A DNA stretch of 64,000 nucleotides from Apoderus coryli (GCA_911728435.2 OU452198.1:12930001-12994000), one strand, 5' to 3'. Positions 54,401 through 64,000 are shown, numbered from the stretch's first letter. A program made the numbers and translations. The notes: generated by a model from the letters alone, not told the origin.

Positions 54401-55225
54401 GGCCGCATTTGTTGACCAATCGAAACAAAATTTGGTTAAAAAATCGGCTAGGACAATGTCTCGCTTGAATTCGTTAATTTTAAAATCATATTTTTTCATT
54501 CTTAATAGAAAGTAGCAATGTTCACTATAGGTCTGTCCAAAACTCATACACCAACATTTTTTCGCGTGTTCACAATACTTGCCGTGTGCGGGAAAGTAAT
54601 ATATAGATTGAAAATCTACGTTTCCGACTGGCTGCTATCGGGATTTTTTAGTATCAAAACACCGATTAAAAAATCGAAATAGGTATAATACATCAAATAA
54701 TTATTATTATAACAAGTTAATGCCCTTTTTGCAACAACAATACCATTATTAATTACTATTTCTATAGAAGAACTTCCGCAAATTAAACAGTTAACTTAAA
54801 TAATTAATGTTGTCTATAATATGTATAGAACCATATTTTTACCTCTTCTAATTTTTACTGGTTTAGAAGAAAACTAAATACAAATCAAAAGCAGCTGTTC
54901 CTTTATAACATCTACTTGTTTTGATGATAGTAACAAATAATAATAATCTTTTAATGCTTTGATGAATGCGTTATACACCAGTCCAAGATAGATTATTATT
55001 GTTCTCGTTAATTGTTAATTTTAGTAAGTAGTTTATTTGTACTACAGTACAAACGTTTTCAAATTAGAATCACTTAATAATGCTAGTTTCACAAGGGAAT
55101 ACAAGTTAGTTCTTAGTCTTACCACCACAATTGAATTATTCAAAATGAATAGTAGATTGAAGTGGAGTCGTATTTGGCCTCTTTTCACTTGGACCTAAAG
55201 ATATCTTTTGTAAATGAGTCTAATC
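54401..55225. other. Unassigned spacer
   Basis: I see no gene. The stretch is AT-rich with no repeat partner noted. Confidence 0.4.
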
Positions 55226-55227
55226 TA

Positions 55228-56185
55228 ATTATAATAATAATAAATGATTTATTGTGAAAATGCAAAAAAAAATGACAATCACACAAAAGGTTAGAGGTTT
55301 GGCTAAGGCCACTCTTCCACTCTACCTAAAAGATACAAATGTACAAAAAATAGAAAAAAAAGAAAAAATGTTACAATTTAAAAAAAAAAAGAAAAAAAAG
55401 AACCCATCCACAATTAACAAAACATTGAGCCTATGGGTAAATTCTTAGTTTCACTTTTTTCTGAAATAAGTTTAATGGTAAGTCAATTATATCAATCACT
55501 TTATTTAAAAGCAGTGACGCCATATATGTAAAAGAACCCTGAAATTTTGATGTGTGACGCTTAGGGATTGTAAATGTATTAACCCGTATATTAACACCAT
55601 GCACACACTCCACAACAAACTATTCAAATACTGAGGCTCTCCGGAATGGTAGATTTTATGTAGTAATGAGGTGTATAGGTACTCGAATCTGGCATTCAAC
55701 TTCGGTCCCCCAATCTCTCATAAAAAGGAGTGACATGTGCTGCAAAAGGAACTGTGCACACAAATCGAACACATGAGTTCTGCACTCTCTGCAACTTCAA
55801 CCTATTATACTCGAACAAAAAATAAAAATAAACAGAAGAACAATAATCAAGTTGTGGGTAAATTAGAGCTTTAATCAATTTCAGCTTATTAGACTCATCC
55901 ACGAGATGTTTCAGATGATATATAGAGCGTAATTTAAAAAGGGAATTCTTGCATACAATGCTCGTTGAAATTCAAATGAGAATCAATCACAACACCTAAA
56001 TCACGAACTTTTTGAACCCAAGAGATAATATCGCTGCCAATTCGAACGCTAAACTGCTGAGTAATCGCACTGCTATGACGCGCATTACCAATGGACAAGG
56101 CCACGGTCTTTTTAGGATTCAAGCGCAATCCGTTATCAGCGCACCAACCAGAAAACTGTGTTAGTTCCCTATTTATAATATTTAA
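55228..56185 (-). pseudogene. Non-LTR retrotransposon, thumb to 3' end
   Basis: ATT-type repeats and AATAAAT on the minus strand mark the 3' end near 55228-55252. Upstream the minus strand gives a C-terminal zone with several stops (55505-55700) and KALIYPQLDYCSSVY with RLKLQRVQNSCVRFV (55696-55902), the usual end of the RT. The thumb reads LRLNPKKTVALSIGNAR and KVRDLGVVIDSHLNFNEHC (55934-56128). The palm with the DD motif is absent, so the copy is 5'-truncated at about 56185. A clade near CR1/Jockey is inferred. Confidence 0.78.
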
Positions 56186-56224
56186 GACAGTCCCTCTACA
56201 ATTGGCCTAGTTGCCCCAAACTTT

Positions 56225-56690
56225 GCATTAAGTAGATGATCAAGTCCCTTGCTTCGTCAGGTGTTAAACTAGGGTAGTTCTAAGGTATGTCTGCCTTTTG
56301 CAGAACAGTTTCATGCAATTGCAAAACACATGTTCAGTCGTCTCTGTTGGTGCCTCGCAAAAACTGTATGTCCTGTAATGTGCCTTAAATCGTCTATATA
56401 TTTTGAAAAGTTTTTGGCTTTCCATCTTCGATTCTTTCAGGACTGTAGTATTCCCCTGTAGGACTTTATTTGTCCCTTTTCCCATTTACACAATTCCTCC
56501 ATCACATGGCCCTTTGTAATGCCAAAGATGGGTTCCGGACCGCGAAAAGAAAGCCGCTTAGTTAGACGCAAGTCAGAGTAATTCTATTCTGTTGAGATGC
56601 CAGTGTTGCTTCAGGGACTGTTTGCTTTTTATCCTCTGACGACGGGAACAGATTGGTCTCTGCAACGTTATACGGCTCCATAAAGATAAG
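56225..56690 (-). pseudogene. RNase H end of an I/R1/LOA-type non-LTR retrotransposon
   Basis: On the minus strand, TKRLSFRGPEPIFGITKG (near 56520-56570) resembles the last part of a retroelement RNase H domain, where F-x-G-P-E-P is common. Then, at 56264-56485, FKIYRRFKAHYRTYSFCEAP and TETTEHVFCNCMKLFCKR follow. The C-x-C/H-x-C arrangement with E-T-x-E-H-V-F-C-x-C is the typical zinc-like tail of the I/R1/LOA group. It belongs to a different element from the 55.2-56.2 kb piece, which lacks RNase H. Confidence 0.65.
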
Positions 56691-57455
56691 TTTTTTAATT
56701 TACGTTTTTGTTTGTATTAAGTTTTATCCAACTTTTTTTAACATTTTGTCAAACTAGCAGTGGCGTTTTTTATTAATACGAAAGGATTATTTTTGATTGC
56801 TTAATATTTAGAATTTTAAATAGTGGCGAAATTTAATATAATGAGCTTTAATTTAATATCCTCGATCTGTGTGTATTGATACCATAATTTTCTTTAGCCA
56901 AACATGCAATAGATATCTGCTACAACGTCATCAATATAACTACATAATATAAAATATAAATTGGTTTTTTGACGTCGGCGTCGTACCAGATGTTGTGTAC
57001 TAGAGATTATTACGGACGGCGACGTGTGCAATAATAGCCCGAGGCCCTTTGGCTGAAGGGATATATTTTTGACCTGATGAGGGACATTATAGTCTAGTAA
57101 TGTCCGTGGAGCATACAGTGCTTCATTTTCTATTTAAAAAATGTGTTTCTCTAATTTTATATTAAATAAAATCAGCTGAAATTATAACATTATCGACTAC
57201 ACATTGTACAGGGTGGCCCAAATTAGATGTTTTTATGGGAACTCATGTTTCTGTCGAAGATGGAAAAAAATTAACCAAGGCTATCCACGGTCAAATTTTA
57301 TGAAAAGCTCACACGTGCAAACTAAATTTGGCTATCTGTAACGGTTAATCCGCTAGGTGACGTTTCTCAATTTTGGTCGATTTACTCGTATTTTATGGCT
57401 TATAACTTATATGTTATTTGAGATAATTGATTTCTGCGATAATTTTTTACTAAAT
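56691..57455. other. Unassigned, with a hairpin and a lone transposon end
   Basis: GGACATTATAGTCTAGTAATGTCC at 57084-57107 is an 8-bp-stem hairpin next to CTGATGA. TACAGGGTGGCCCAAATTAG at 57207 is one end of a CAGGGTGGCC-type element with no partner. No gene. Confidence 0.45.
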
Positions 57456-58424
57456 ATAGTAACCAATCAAATTACGAGTACTTAATTTTAAGTCATGTGT
57501 CAAATTTCATCCAATCACCTCTGGATTACAGCGACAATACAATAAAACGTCAAACTGACAACTGGTTTAAAAATGTCGCGAAGATTTGGTATTGCATCTA
57601 ACGATGCAATTAATGATATTATATATAATAATATACCAAACAATACAATCAAATCAAAAAAATATGTATGGAAAATATTTCTCGAGTTTTGTGCGACCAG
57701 AGAATACGAACTGAATGCTGAAACGAGTTTGCATAATTTGGCTAATAAAATAAACAATTTGGAATACTACGAGTAGGCTACTCCAGGAAAAATACTTCAA
57801 TGACTTCAAAATTGTATTCGACCCGTTTACCAGTGTGATATTCAAAAATGCGCGAGATGCAAGAAATGCAAAACGTAAAAGATTATAGCAGGATCCAAAC
57901 AAGAATCATTGGATTATGGGATGAATGTACACCAGAAGGTTTACAAATTTTTTTTACCATATTGTAGCTGTTGAGTTAGCTTGGCGAGGTGGTGAACCAG
58001 CTGATTGCCTTATAGATTATTTCACGATTGAGAAAAATAATGATGGAACGCCAACCAACAGAATTGAATACAATCCAATATTCAGTAAAACATGCCAAGG
58101 AGGATCGAAAAGTTGTACAAATAGTAAGTAAGGGGTTAAGTGAGGAAGCCTGTACTTCAACTTCGCCCATTGTAAAATATTTATATATTATTTTGCAATA
58201 AAGACTTTATTATTATTATTATTATTAAGTGGCTTGTTCCAAATATTGCAAACGAAAGTGCATGCCCTGTTCGGTTATTCCATAAATTATTGTCCAAAAG
58301 GGGGAAAAATATTACTTCCAGTCGCCTATTCTTGAGACCAAATCGTTTCTGGAAATCCGAAAGTGACACATGGTTTGACAATATACCGGTAGGCAAGAAC
58401 ACAATTAATATGTGGACCAAATAA
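57456..58424 (+). pseudogene. Crypton-like recombinase, copy 2
   Basis: This copy is close to the one at 5.4 kb and shares its upstream flank and left direct repeat (57540-57564). It starts with a proper ATG at 57573 (SRRFGIASNDAINDII). It has lost about 60 bases near 57750 and about 58 bases near 57900, and carries a 100-bp retroposon end at 58129. It stops after IPVGKNTINMWTK at 58424, so the catalytic H-x-x-R, GH and Tyr motifs are gone. It keeps the sense codon where copy 1 has TGA. It is dead by deletion, while copy 1 is dead by point changes. Confidence 0.78.
58129..58232 (+). mobile_element. Short non-LTR 3'-end insertion inside Crypton copy 2
   Basis: About 100 bases interrupt the recombinase at AATAGTAAG. 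The insert ends in TTTGCAATAAAGACTTTATT and ATT repeats, and TAAG of the target is repeated after it. Copy 1 has the uninterrupted sequence at 6063-6072. A poly(A)-like signal, an ATT tail and a short target duplication identify a severely 5'-truncated non-LTR element of the type seen at 38.3 kb. Confidence 0.75.
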
Positions 58425-58860
58425 CAAGTTATATATTATATTTTTTAAACCTAACAACCTATTTGACTTTAAGAAAATAATCCATACAAATCAAATATGG
58501 CCATGCCTATTAATGCAGTTGCCAAGTTTCAACTGTTTTGCACCCCAAAAATTTAGTAAAAACAATTAACCAAACTCATTTATTGTAACAATTACATTAT
58601 TAAGGATTTTATAGACAACAAATAATCCATATATTAAAGTTTGAACAATATGTAATTTACATAAAGTAGAAAAAACTATAAACAATCAAAACAATACACA
58701 AAAGAGAAAGAAATAATCAACAAATTAACCACAAACAAGATACTAGAAACAACCAAAAAAATACAAGAAACAAACAAAAACACCTCTGCATATGAGAAAA
58801 CATTTACCACATATACTGAAACTGGCCACCGTTCTGATCTAAACACATGCGGCAATAGCA
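58425..58860. other. Unassigned stretch, A-rich
   Basis: 58670-58780 is A-rich (CAAACAAAAACACC words). It may be the upstream part of the piggyBac-like remnant, but no motif shows this. No gene. Confidence 0.35.
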
Positions 58861-59560
58861 TTTATTGCAGATCTTATCTCCAAATTGGCAACTGTGATGA
58901 TCAGTTTGAAGAATGGGTGGAAAATAAACATGATAGATTAGACAGTGCAGAAAGTAATTTTAGTGATATAGAAACTGCGATATCAAGTAGTGATGTCTGA
59001 ATTGAGAACTGTAATGAAGTTTCTACAAAAGCTTTATATGCTGACACTCTTGCCCCACACAAGCACAATCCTTCACTAAGAAAATGGCAAAACCTCCTGA
59101 AGCTGTTTTACGACTTGTAGCTACCATAAAATGGACTAACCGCAACATCACGGCAGATAACTGGTTTTTATTCCGTGCCTTTGGTTGGAGAGCTACGCAG
59201 AAGGGGAGTTACCTATGTGGGAGCATTTCGAAAGAACAAAAAAGAAGTTCCACCAGCGTTCCTAAAAGCCAGAGGAAGAGAAGTGGGGACTGCTTCATAC
59301 GCTTTTCACTAGTGACCTTACCTTTGTATCGTTTGTACTTAAACAGAACAAGGTTGTGCTCTTGTGCAACACAGATCCTGATACCGGGAAGGCAGAAATT
59401 GTAGCATTCTACAACGCGACTAAAGAAGTGTCCAAGATGAGCAGACAAGAAGACTCGAGTGCAATGCCATCGTTGCCACATTCCTGTGTGCAAACACTGT
59501 AGTAGAACAGTATGTAAAGACTGCTTATCTTGGGAGCTGTCAAACTATGGACTCAAATGT
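58861..59560 (+). pseudogene. piggyBac-like transposase, internally deleted
   Basis: An acidic leader-like piece (DDQFEEWVENKHDRLDSAES, to a stop near 58999) is followed by VATIKWTNRNITADNWF. YVGAFRKNKKEVPPAFLKAR, GREVGTSSYAF and KQNKVVLLCNTDPDTGKAEI with VAFYNATKE come next, in changing frames to about 59430. These are conserved blocks of piggyBac transposases (RNxTxDNWFxS, GTxRKNKxxxP, YNxTK). The reading then jumps to the C-terminal Cys-rich finger (VQCHRCHIPVCKHCSRTVCK, 59460-59520), so the region between, with the last catalytic Asp, is deleted. Confidence 0.8.
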
Positions 59561-60600
59561 TGCTTTTTTACATTTGGACATTATTTTGATTTTTTTAAGT
59601 ATGTTTTATAGGCTAAGTTGAGTTTTATAATAATTACTACATTTTTACTATTAAAAAAATAGGTTTCTTTATTTTTTTCATCAAACCGGTATTTACTTGT
59701 AATAAGCACTTATATTTTTCTGAATAAAATATTTATCAACGTTAGTACTTTATCTTTGTGTTTAGCAAGGGCCAATAACTCATTATAATATATGAAAAAA
59801 CTGTAATTTTTAAGCAAATTTTGAGAAATAAAATAAAAAAAAATAGGGGTATGGCTAACCCCACCGTCGCCATTTGTGCTACAAAAAAAAACACCTCGCT
59901 GGTTACGGGTTAAGCGCGTTGAATGAAAATTGTTATTCACTTGTATCTTCAATATTTTTTTCACGTTAATCTCAACTGCCATCGTATATGATTTATATTT
60001 CGTGTATATTCAATATAAAATCAAAAATATACCTAATATCAGTGACAATTTCTCATGTTTTATCGGGAAAATACAGTTACCCTACTTTTGTGTACATTTA
60101 AGGTTATTAGTGACATTTATTTAACAAAACTGTATATTGCAATAATTAAGAAACAAGTCGCTTCCATATGAACTCACTAAAGGTTAATGTTAATCCATTG
60201 CATATAATTAAAACAATTAATGTTGTCACCTAAATTAAATTGTTTAATTTAAAAACAAAAAAACACAACTTAATATTTCATAATAATTACTATTACAAAG
60301 AGTTTCCTTACAACATTGTATTATACTAAGCTTAAATATTACGCAATTTTATATTTTATCCGTTAGCATTTTATTTTAATTAGTACCTATAATATGAGTT
60401 TTCCATGTATCTAGGTAAATACCTATTCTAGGTATCTTGTGGTATTTGAATTTATCTATTTAATACTTCGTTTATAGCATTTTAGAATTAACTGTAGTTT
60501 AATATTAGATATTGCAAATATTACAATAATTAATTAGTTTATAGTGTTATTATATTACATCGGTTTTGTGCTGATCTCGAATAATTATTGTAATACCTAA
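59561..60600. other. Unassigned; possible piggyBac end
   Basis: CGGGTTAAGCGCG near 59907 contains TTAA, the piggyBac target, after a GC-richer tract (59840-59905). It may be the right end of the remnant above, but the other end was not found. The remainder is AT-rich without features. Confidence 0.3.
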
Positions 60601-60603
60601 GAT

Positions 60604-61424
60604 ACCGGGTGGTCCATTTATCTTGAGACAGCCTTATATCTTAAAAACGGCATATTTTTCGGGAAAAAAGTTCAAATAAAATTTGTTTGCTATTGTGGAG
60701 CAAATGCAGTGGTTTTTTAAATAGAAACTTAGATTTTTATTACAGAATCGTATACTACAGGAAAAAATAAATAACTTTTGTTAACAATATTTTTTTATTC
60801 CGATTGAAATAATAACAATTTTTACAACATTTATTTGCTATTACACGAAAGAAAAAGGTCTCTTTTTAACAAGATATGGAATATCTTTCTATCTCAGAAA
60901 GGTTTTGTTGATATTACCTGTGGTTTTGCAGTTAAAAATGCTATATCCCATGTATTTTATTACTGTGTGGCAAAGAAGTTTACGAGAACGTATTTTACTA
61001 AATTCCTGATGAAGACAGGTGGTTTTGTCGAAACGTTGAAACAAAGAAAATATAAATAATGGCAGTTAAGTAATGATCTAAAATCAAATAATCAGTCGAT
61101 GATTTTGCAATTGTTAAACCTCAGTTCCAAGAACAAAAAATAGAGAAATTAACCCACATTATTATTGGAATCAAAAAAATTAATTAACAAAATTTATTTG
61201 TTTTTTTTTAAATTTAGAATCCGATTCGGTAATGAAAAGTATATGTTTCCATTAAGAAAAAACGAGTTGACCTTGAGATAACCTTGAAACGGTTGACAAA
61301 CTCGCCAATGGGTGCCACCATTGTTTTTCCCCCCACAATAGCAAACTTTTATTTGAACTTTTTTCCGAAAATTGTGCCGTTTTTAAGATATAAGGCTGTC
61401 TCACGATAAATGGATCACCCGGTA
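60604..61424. mobile_element. Foldback element with about 100-bp inverted ends
   Basis: TACCGGGTGGTCCATTTATC at the left is mirrored by the right end, which reads GATAAATGGATCACCCGGTA. ATATCTTAAAAACGGCA and GTTTGCTATTGTGG occur in both ends in opposite orientation. The centre is not palindromic. It includes a 74-codon frame without known motif and a hammerhead-like core at 61006. The flanks read GA/CT-like sequence rather than a clean TA on the left; on the right TA precedes CTTA. Confidence 0.75.
61001..61041 (+). ncRNA. Hammerhead-like motif 9, weak stem I
   Basis: Core CUGAUGA, one unpaired A, stem II GACA/UGUC, then GAAAC and a minimal AC/GU stem III with U at the cleavage position. Stem I would have only three pairs (UUC/GAA). 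As in motifs 1 and 2, one unpaired base sits between the core and stem II. With so little stem I it may be a decayed copy or chance. Confidence 0.35.
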
Positions 61425-61539
61425 TACTTAACGCCAAATAATCGTGCATGAACGTCAGCATTGTGTAACCTCGTCAATATTGCCAACATTGCCAGATTGT
61501 TGGAGATGTATGAAAATTATTGGATTTTTTTTCGCTTTT

Positions 61540-61740
61540 ACACGCGCTAAAAAAAATGAGATAAAGACGGATATACCCATTTTGAACTTCCTTGAGACGA
61601 TTAAGACCATTTCCCGATGGAAGTTTGTCTGTCTGCGTGTGTGCCTGTATGTATTCTTCCACGATAATGAAATCGCTTTTGCCCTCATAATTCTCGAAAA
61701 AATTGCGTTTAAAATTTCACCAGTTAGGTAGTTGGAACCT
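61540..61740. repeat. Dispersed repeat, second copy of the 2.6 kb tract
   Basis: GAACTTCCTTGAGACGATTA, then CCCGATGGAAGT and a CTGTCTGCGTGTGTGCCTGT run and TATGTATTCTTCCACGATA, follow the order of the copy at 2690-2775. Roughly 20 percent of bases differ by eye, so the copies are old. No function assigned. Confidence 0.6.
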
Positions 61741-62483
61741 ACAACCCTTAGGCCCGACACGTTCACATTTATATAAAATTGCAATATCTTTCGAATAACA
61801 ACTCGTCAGATAATTATTCGAGCAATTACAATCTGGAGGATAAATTATTTGGGTACTTTGAGGTAAACTTATCTGATAGATAGTAATCAATGGTTGCTGC
61901 ATTAGACACTACCACCCACAAGAGCTGCCAACCGAAATGCATTAAAAGAAGAGTATATAGGCATCTCATTATATGCGTGTTAGACAGAAATAAAGCATAT
62001 ATAACCACAAATATTATTCTTTTCCAACAAATAGCAATTGTCAAATGAAAATTTGAAAACAAAGTTTTGGCAGTATTCAGGCAGTTTTGTTTATAAAAAA
62101 TATTGTTCCGGTTTTGTGAAAACTAGATAGTATTTTGTTTATGTGTAAACGTTATATGATTTCGTGAAAACTCTTAAGACTATACCTTATTTTGCAAAAT
62201 TATTTTGTTTATAACTATTAAACAATCAAACCTTTTCGTGTACGAATCTCAACACAAAATGGAAAAGAAAAATGGAGGTACGAGCCGCTAATTTAATTTC
62301 ACCACGCAAGAGATTCAATTATTAATTCGTTTGGCTTTACGTGAAAAACATATATTAGAAAATACAAAAAAAAGATTCGGAAGTTTGGAAACTCAAAACG
62401 AAAAGCTGGGAAAAATTGCGGAAGTTTTTAACGCATCTTCAGGTATTTTATTGTAAAAGTTTCATTTAAAATTACAAATTATA

Positions 62484-63489
62484 CGAGGCATGTTTTTTAA
62501 GTAAGTACCGTTTTGGAATTAAAAAAAGACGTGCAAAGATATCGCAATAATTTTATTTTTACATGAAAGCCTGTACCTTAATCTACTTTTCTACATAATT
62601 TCCGTGAATATTGAGGCACTTGTCATAACGTGGCACCAGTTTTTGAATACCTTCCTCATAAAATTCTACCGCCTGACTTGTTAACCACTGTATCACAAAT
62701 GTTTTGACTTCGTTATCGTCTTGAAGACGCTGACCACCCAGGTGTTTCTTCAAGTGCAGGAACAAATGGTAGTCGCTGGGCGCCAGATCAGTGCTGTATG
62801 GAGGATGATCTAGAGTTTCCCATTTAAAAGATTTGATGAGATCTTTGGTCCGATTAGCCACATGTGGACGGGCATTGTCATGCAGCAAAACGATACCCTT
62901 ACTCAATTTGCCACGTCTTTTGTTCTGGATTGCACGACGCAGATTGTTCAATGCCTCACAATAAGACGCTGCATTGATTGTCTCATTACGAGGCAGAAAC
63001 TCCACTAGCAATACTCCTTTTCTGTCCCAAAAAACTGTGCACATGATTTTCCGGGCAGAAATTGTTTGCTTAAACTTCACTCTTTTGGGTGATGATGAAT
63101 GTCGCCATTCCATGGATTGTTGTTTCGATTCTGGTGTGACGTAGGCCACCCATGTTTCGTCACCAGTAACAATTTGGTCTAAAAAATCTTCACCTACCGC
63201 ACTACCATTTGTTCCTGCACTTGAAGAAACACCTGGGTGGTCAGCGTCTTCAAGACGATAACGAAGTCAAAACATTTGTGATACAGTGGTTAACAAGTCA
63301 GGCGGCAGAATTTTACGAGGAGGGTATTCAAAAACTGGTGCCACGTTATGACAAGTGCCTCAATATTCACGGAAATTATGTAGAAAAGTAGATTAGAAAC
63401 AGGTTTTCATGTAAAAATAAAATTATTGCGATATCTTTGCACGTCTTTTTTTAATTCCCAAACGGTACTTACTTAAAAAACATGCCTCG
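62484..63489 (-). mobile_element. Rearranged mariner with two inverted copies of its 3' end
   Basis: The element is flanked by TA and bounded by CGAGGCATGTTTTTTAAGTA and its exact inverse. The left 290 bases (62484-62773) are repeated inverted at the right (63202-63489), including the last 60 codons of the transposase, with few differences. Thus the normal 5' end and the first third of the gene have been replaced by a second 3' end. Both termini carry the same type of end, so the element could still be moved by a helper transposase. It sits in the intron of the SANT-like gene. Confidence 0.88.
62583..63195 (-). pseudogene. mariner transposase, catalytic domain only
   Basis: About 200 codons remain open on the minus strand, from VTGDETWVAYVTPESKQ (first Asp, near 63165) through VLLHDNARPHVANRTKD (second Asp) and HPPYSTDLAPSDYHLFLHLK (third Asp, 34 residues after the second) to NIHGNYVEK and a stop at 62583. 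All three catalytic aspartates of the DD34D triad are intact. The N-terminal paired-type DNA-binding domain is missing, replaced by the inverted 3' end, so this protein could not bind its ends. Motifs suggest the mellifera-type branch. The plus-strand frame at 63209-63391 is the inverted copy of its C-terminus. Confidence 0.88.
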
Positions 63490-63679
63490 TACATTATTGA
63501 TGTACTTACGTTTTATATAATAAAAATATGATTCATTAGGACAAACATTACTAACTCCGAAGAAAAAGAAAGATGACAGGAGCAAAATTGACAATCTGTT
63601 GCAACTTCGGGAAGAGCTAGTTAAACAACAAATATATCACATACAACAAGAAGAGAGACGTGCTCAGACCTCAGACTAA

Positions 63680-64000
63680 CATGAAATGGAAATAAAATAT
63701 TAAACAAAAAAAGTTTGTAAAGTGATATAATTTGTTATGAGCAGTTCTAGATCCTCAAATATATCCATGCTAAAATACAGTCAAAGATAGTACTTACATT
63801 TTACAATTTACATGTTTGTGGTGATTGGGTGTGTCGATTTCACCACAGAAATCCCTGAGTTGGAATAATTCATACTCGAGTGAATGCTGATGACTCTTCA
63901 TTTGTTTAAAGCACCACTTCTATTTGAAAGTGAGGTTTTTGTGTGTATTTTTGAAAGGCAAAAGTTCTTAAATATTGATATTCGGGGAAAATCGATATCC
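63680..64000. other. Right flank after the SANT-like gene
   Basis: A poly(A)-like AATAAAATATTAAAC lies just after the stop codon (63690-63706), which would suit a 3' end. Beyond it no gene or repeat is visible. Confidence 0.45.

Larger units (their letters stand above)
62259..63679 (+). pseudogene. Two-exon Myb/SANT-like DNA-binding gene, interrupted by a mariner in its intron
   Basis: Exon 1 (62259-62442) starts ATG and reads FTTQEIQLLIRLALREKHIL, then LGKIAEVFNASSG. This is the start of the Myb/SANT-like domain common in zeste-related and transposon-derived insect proteins. Codon 11 is TAA (62289). A GT donor at 62443 and an AG acceptor at 63538-63539 bound an intron. Exon 2 (63540-63679) reads TPKKKKDDRSKIDNLLQLRE, then a Gln/Glu-rich helix and a stop, and is in frame with exon 1. 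Without the 1,006-bp mariner the intron would be about 89 bp, a normal insect size. The middle of the usual protein (rest of the SANT domain) is missing, so it is likely a pseudogene. Whether it is a host gene or transposon-derived is open. Confidence 0.6.

Noticed and set aside
57076..57112. CTGATGA followed by an 8-bp hairpin, resembling a hammerhead core with stem II
   Set aside because: The hairpin is followed by GTGGAG instead of GAAA, and no stem I or III pairing is present, so the catalytic core is incomplete.
60604..61424. TA target duplication for the 60.6 kb foldback
   Set aside because: The left flank does not show a clear TA in the expected place, so I did not claim it.
63209..63391. 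Separate plus-strand transposase gene
   Set aside because: It is the inverted copy of the C-terminus of the minus-strand mariner transposase and forms the right arm of the rearranged element.

Overview
This is a eukaryotic, AT-rich, gene-poor window. It is almost certainly insect intergenic or heterochromatin-like DNA: the element set (TA-flanked palindromic elements ending in TACAGGGTG, mariner, Crypton-like and Ginger-like elements, RTE and CR1/Jockey-type non-LTR retrotransposons with ATT-repeat tails) is typical of large insect genomes. A beetle is plausible, but the species cannot be fixed from the sequence. I see no rRNA, no intact tRNA, no CRISPR, and no clearly functional host gene. 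The only gene-like locus outside recognisable transposons is a broken two-exon Myb/SANT-type gene at the right end (62.3-63.7 kb), and it too may be transposon-derived.

Layout. 0-7.5 kb: a hammerhead ribozyme motif, a 1.1 kb foldback, a non-LTR RT remnant, a 1.24 kb TA-flanked foldback holding a second hammerhead and a transposase tail, and a Crypton-like tyrosine recombinase. 7.5-11.3 kb: a mariner wreck and a second, divergent Crypton-like piece. 11.37-17.06 kb: an intact Ty3/gypsy element on the minus strand with near-identical LTRs and one uninterrupted 1480-codon Gag-Pol frame; it is the youngest and most complete element here. 17-26 kb: mostly unassigned, with a 1.2 kb foldback, RT and RTE remnants and an old mariner. 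25.8-31 kb: an inverted hammerhead pair, a compound foldback, and a 2.2 kb Ginger-like DNA transposon (integrase-type transposase, TGTTA/TAACA ends, TATA target duplication) inserted into the very end of another foldback. 31.4-41.4 kb: non-LTR remnants, the first copy of a long-TIR element coding for a GCDTTS/WLGN-type protein, another hammerhead and a 65-bp minisatellite. 41.6-49 kb: a palindromic hammerhead pair, an RTE element with most of its coding region, and one more hammerhead. 50-54.4 kb: three nested elements. 54.4-64 kb: non-LTR remnants, the Crypton sister copy, piggyBac and foldback remnants, and a mariner with two inverted copies of its 3' end sitting in an intron of the SANT-type gene.

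Two things stand out. First, at least four loci match the full type I hammerhead ribozyme plan (core, three stems, NUH site), and five more are core-damaged or weaker. They fall into several sequence families and are usually set inside inverted repeats, as reported for Penelope-like retroelements, yet no Penelope reverse transcriptase or GIY-YIG domain is visible in the window. Second, there is an unusual density of long inverted repeats (more than ten), several of them built as a palindrome inside a palindrome.

All positions and pairings were read by eye. No alignment, folding or database search was run.
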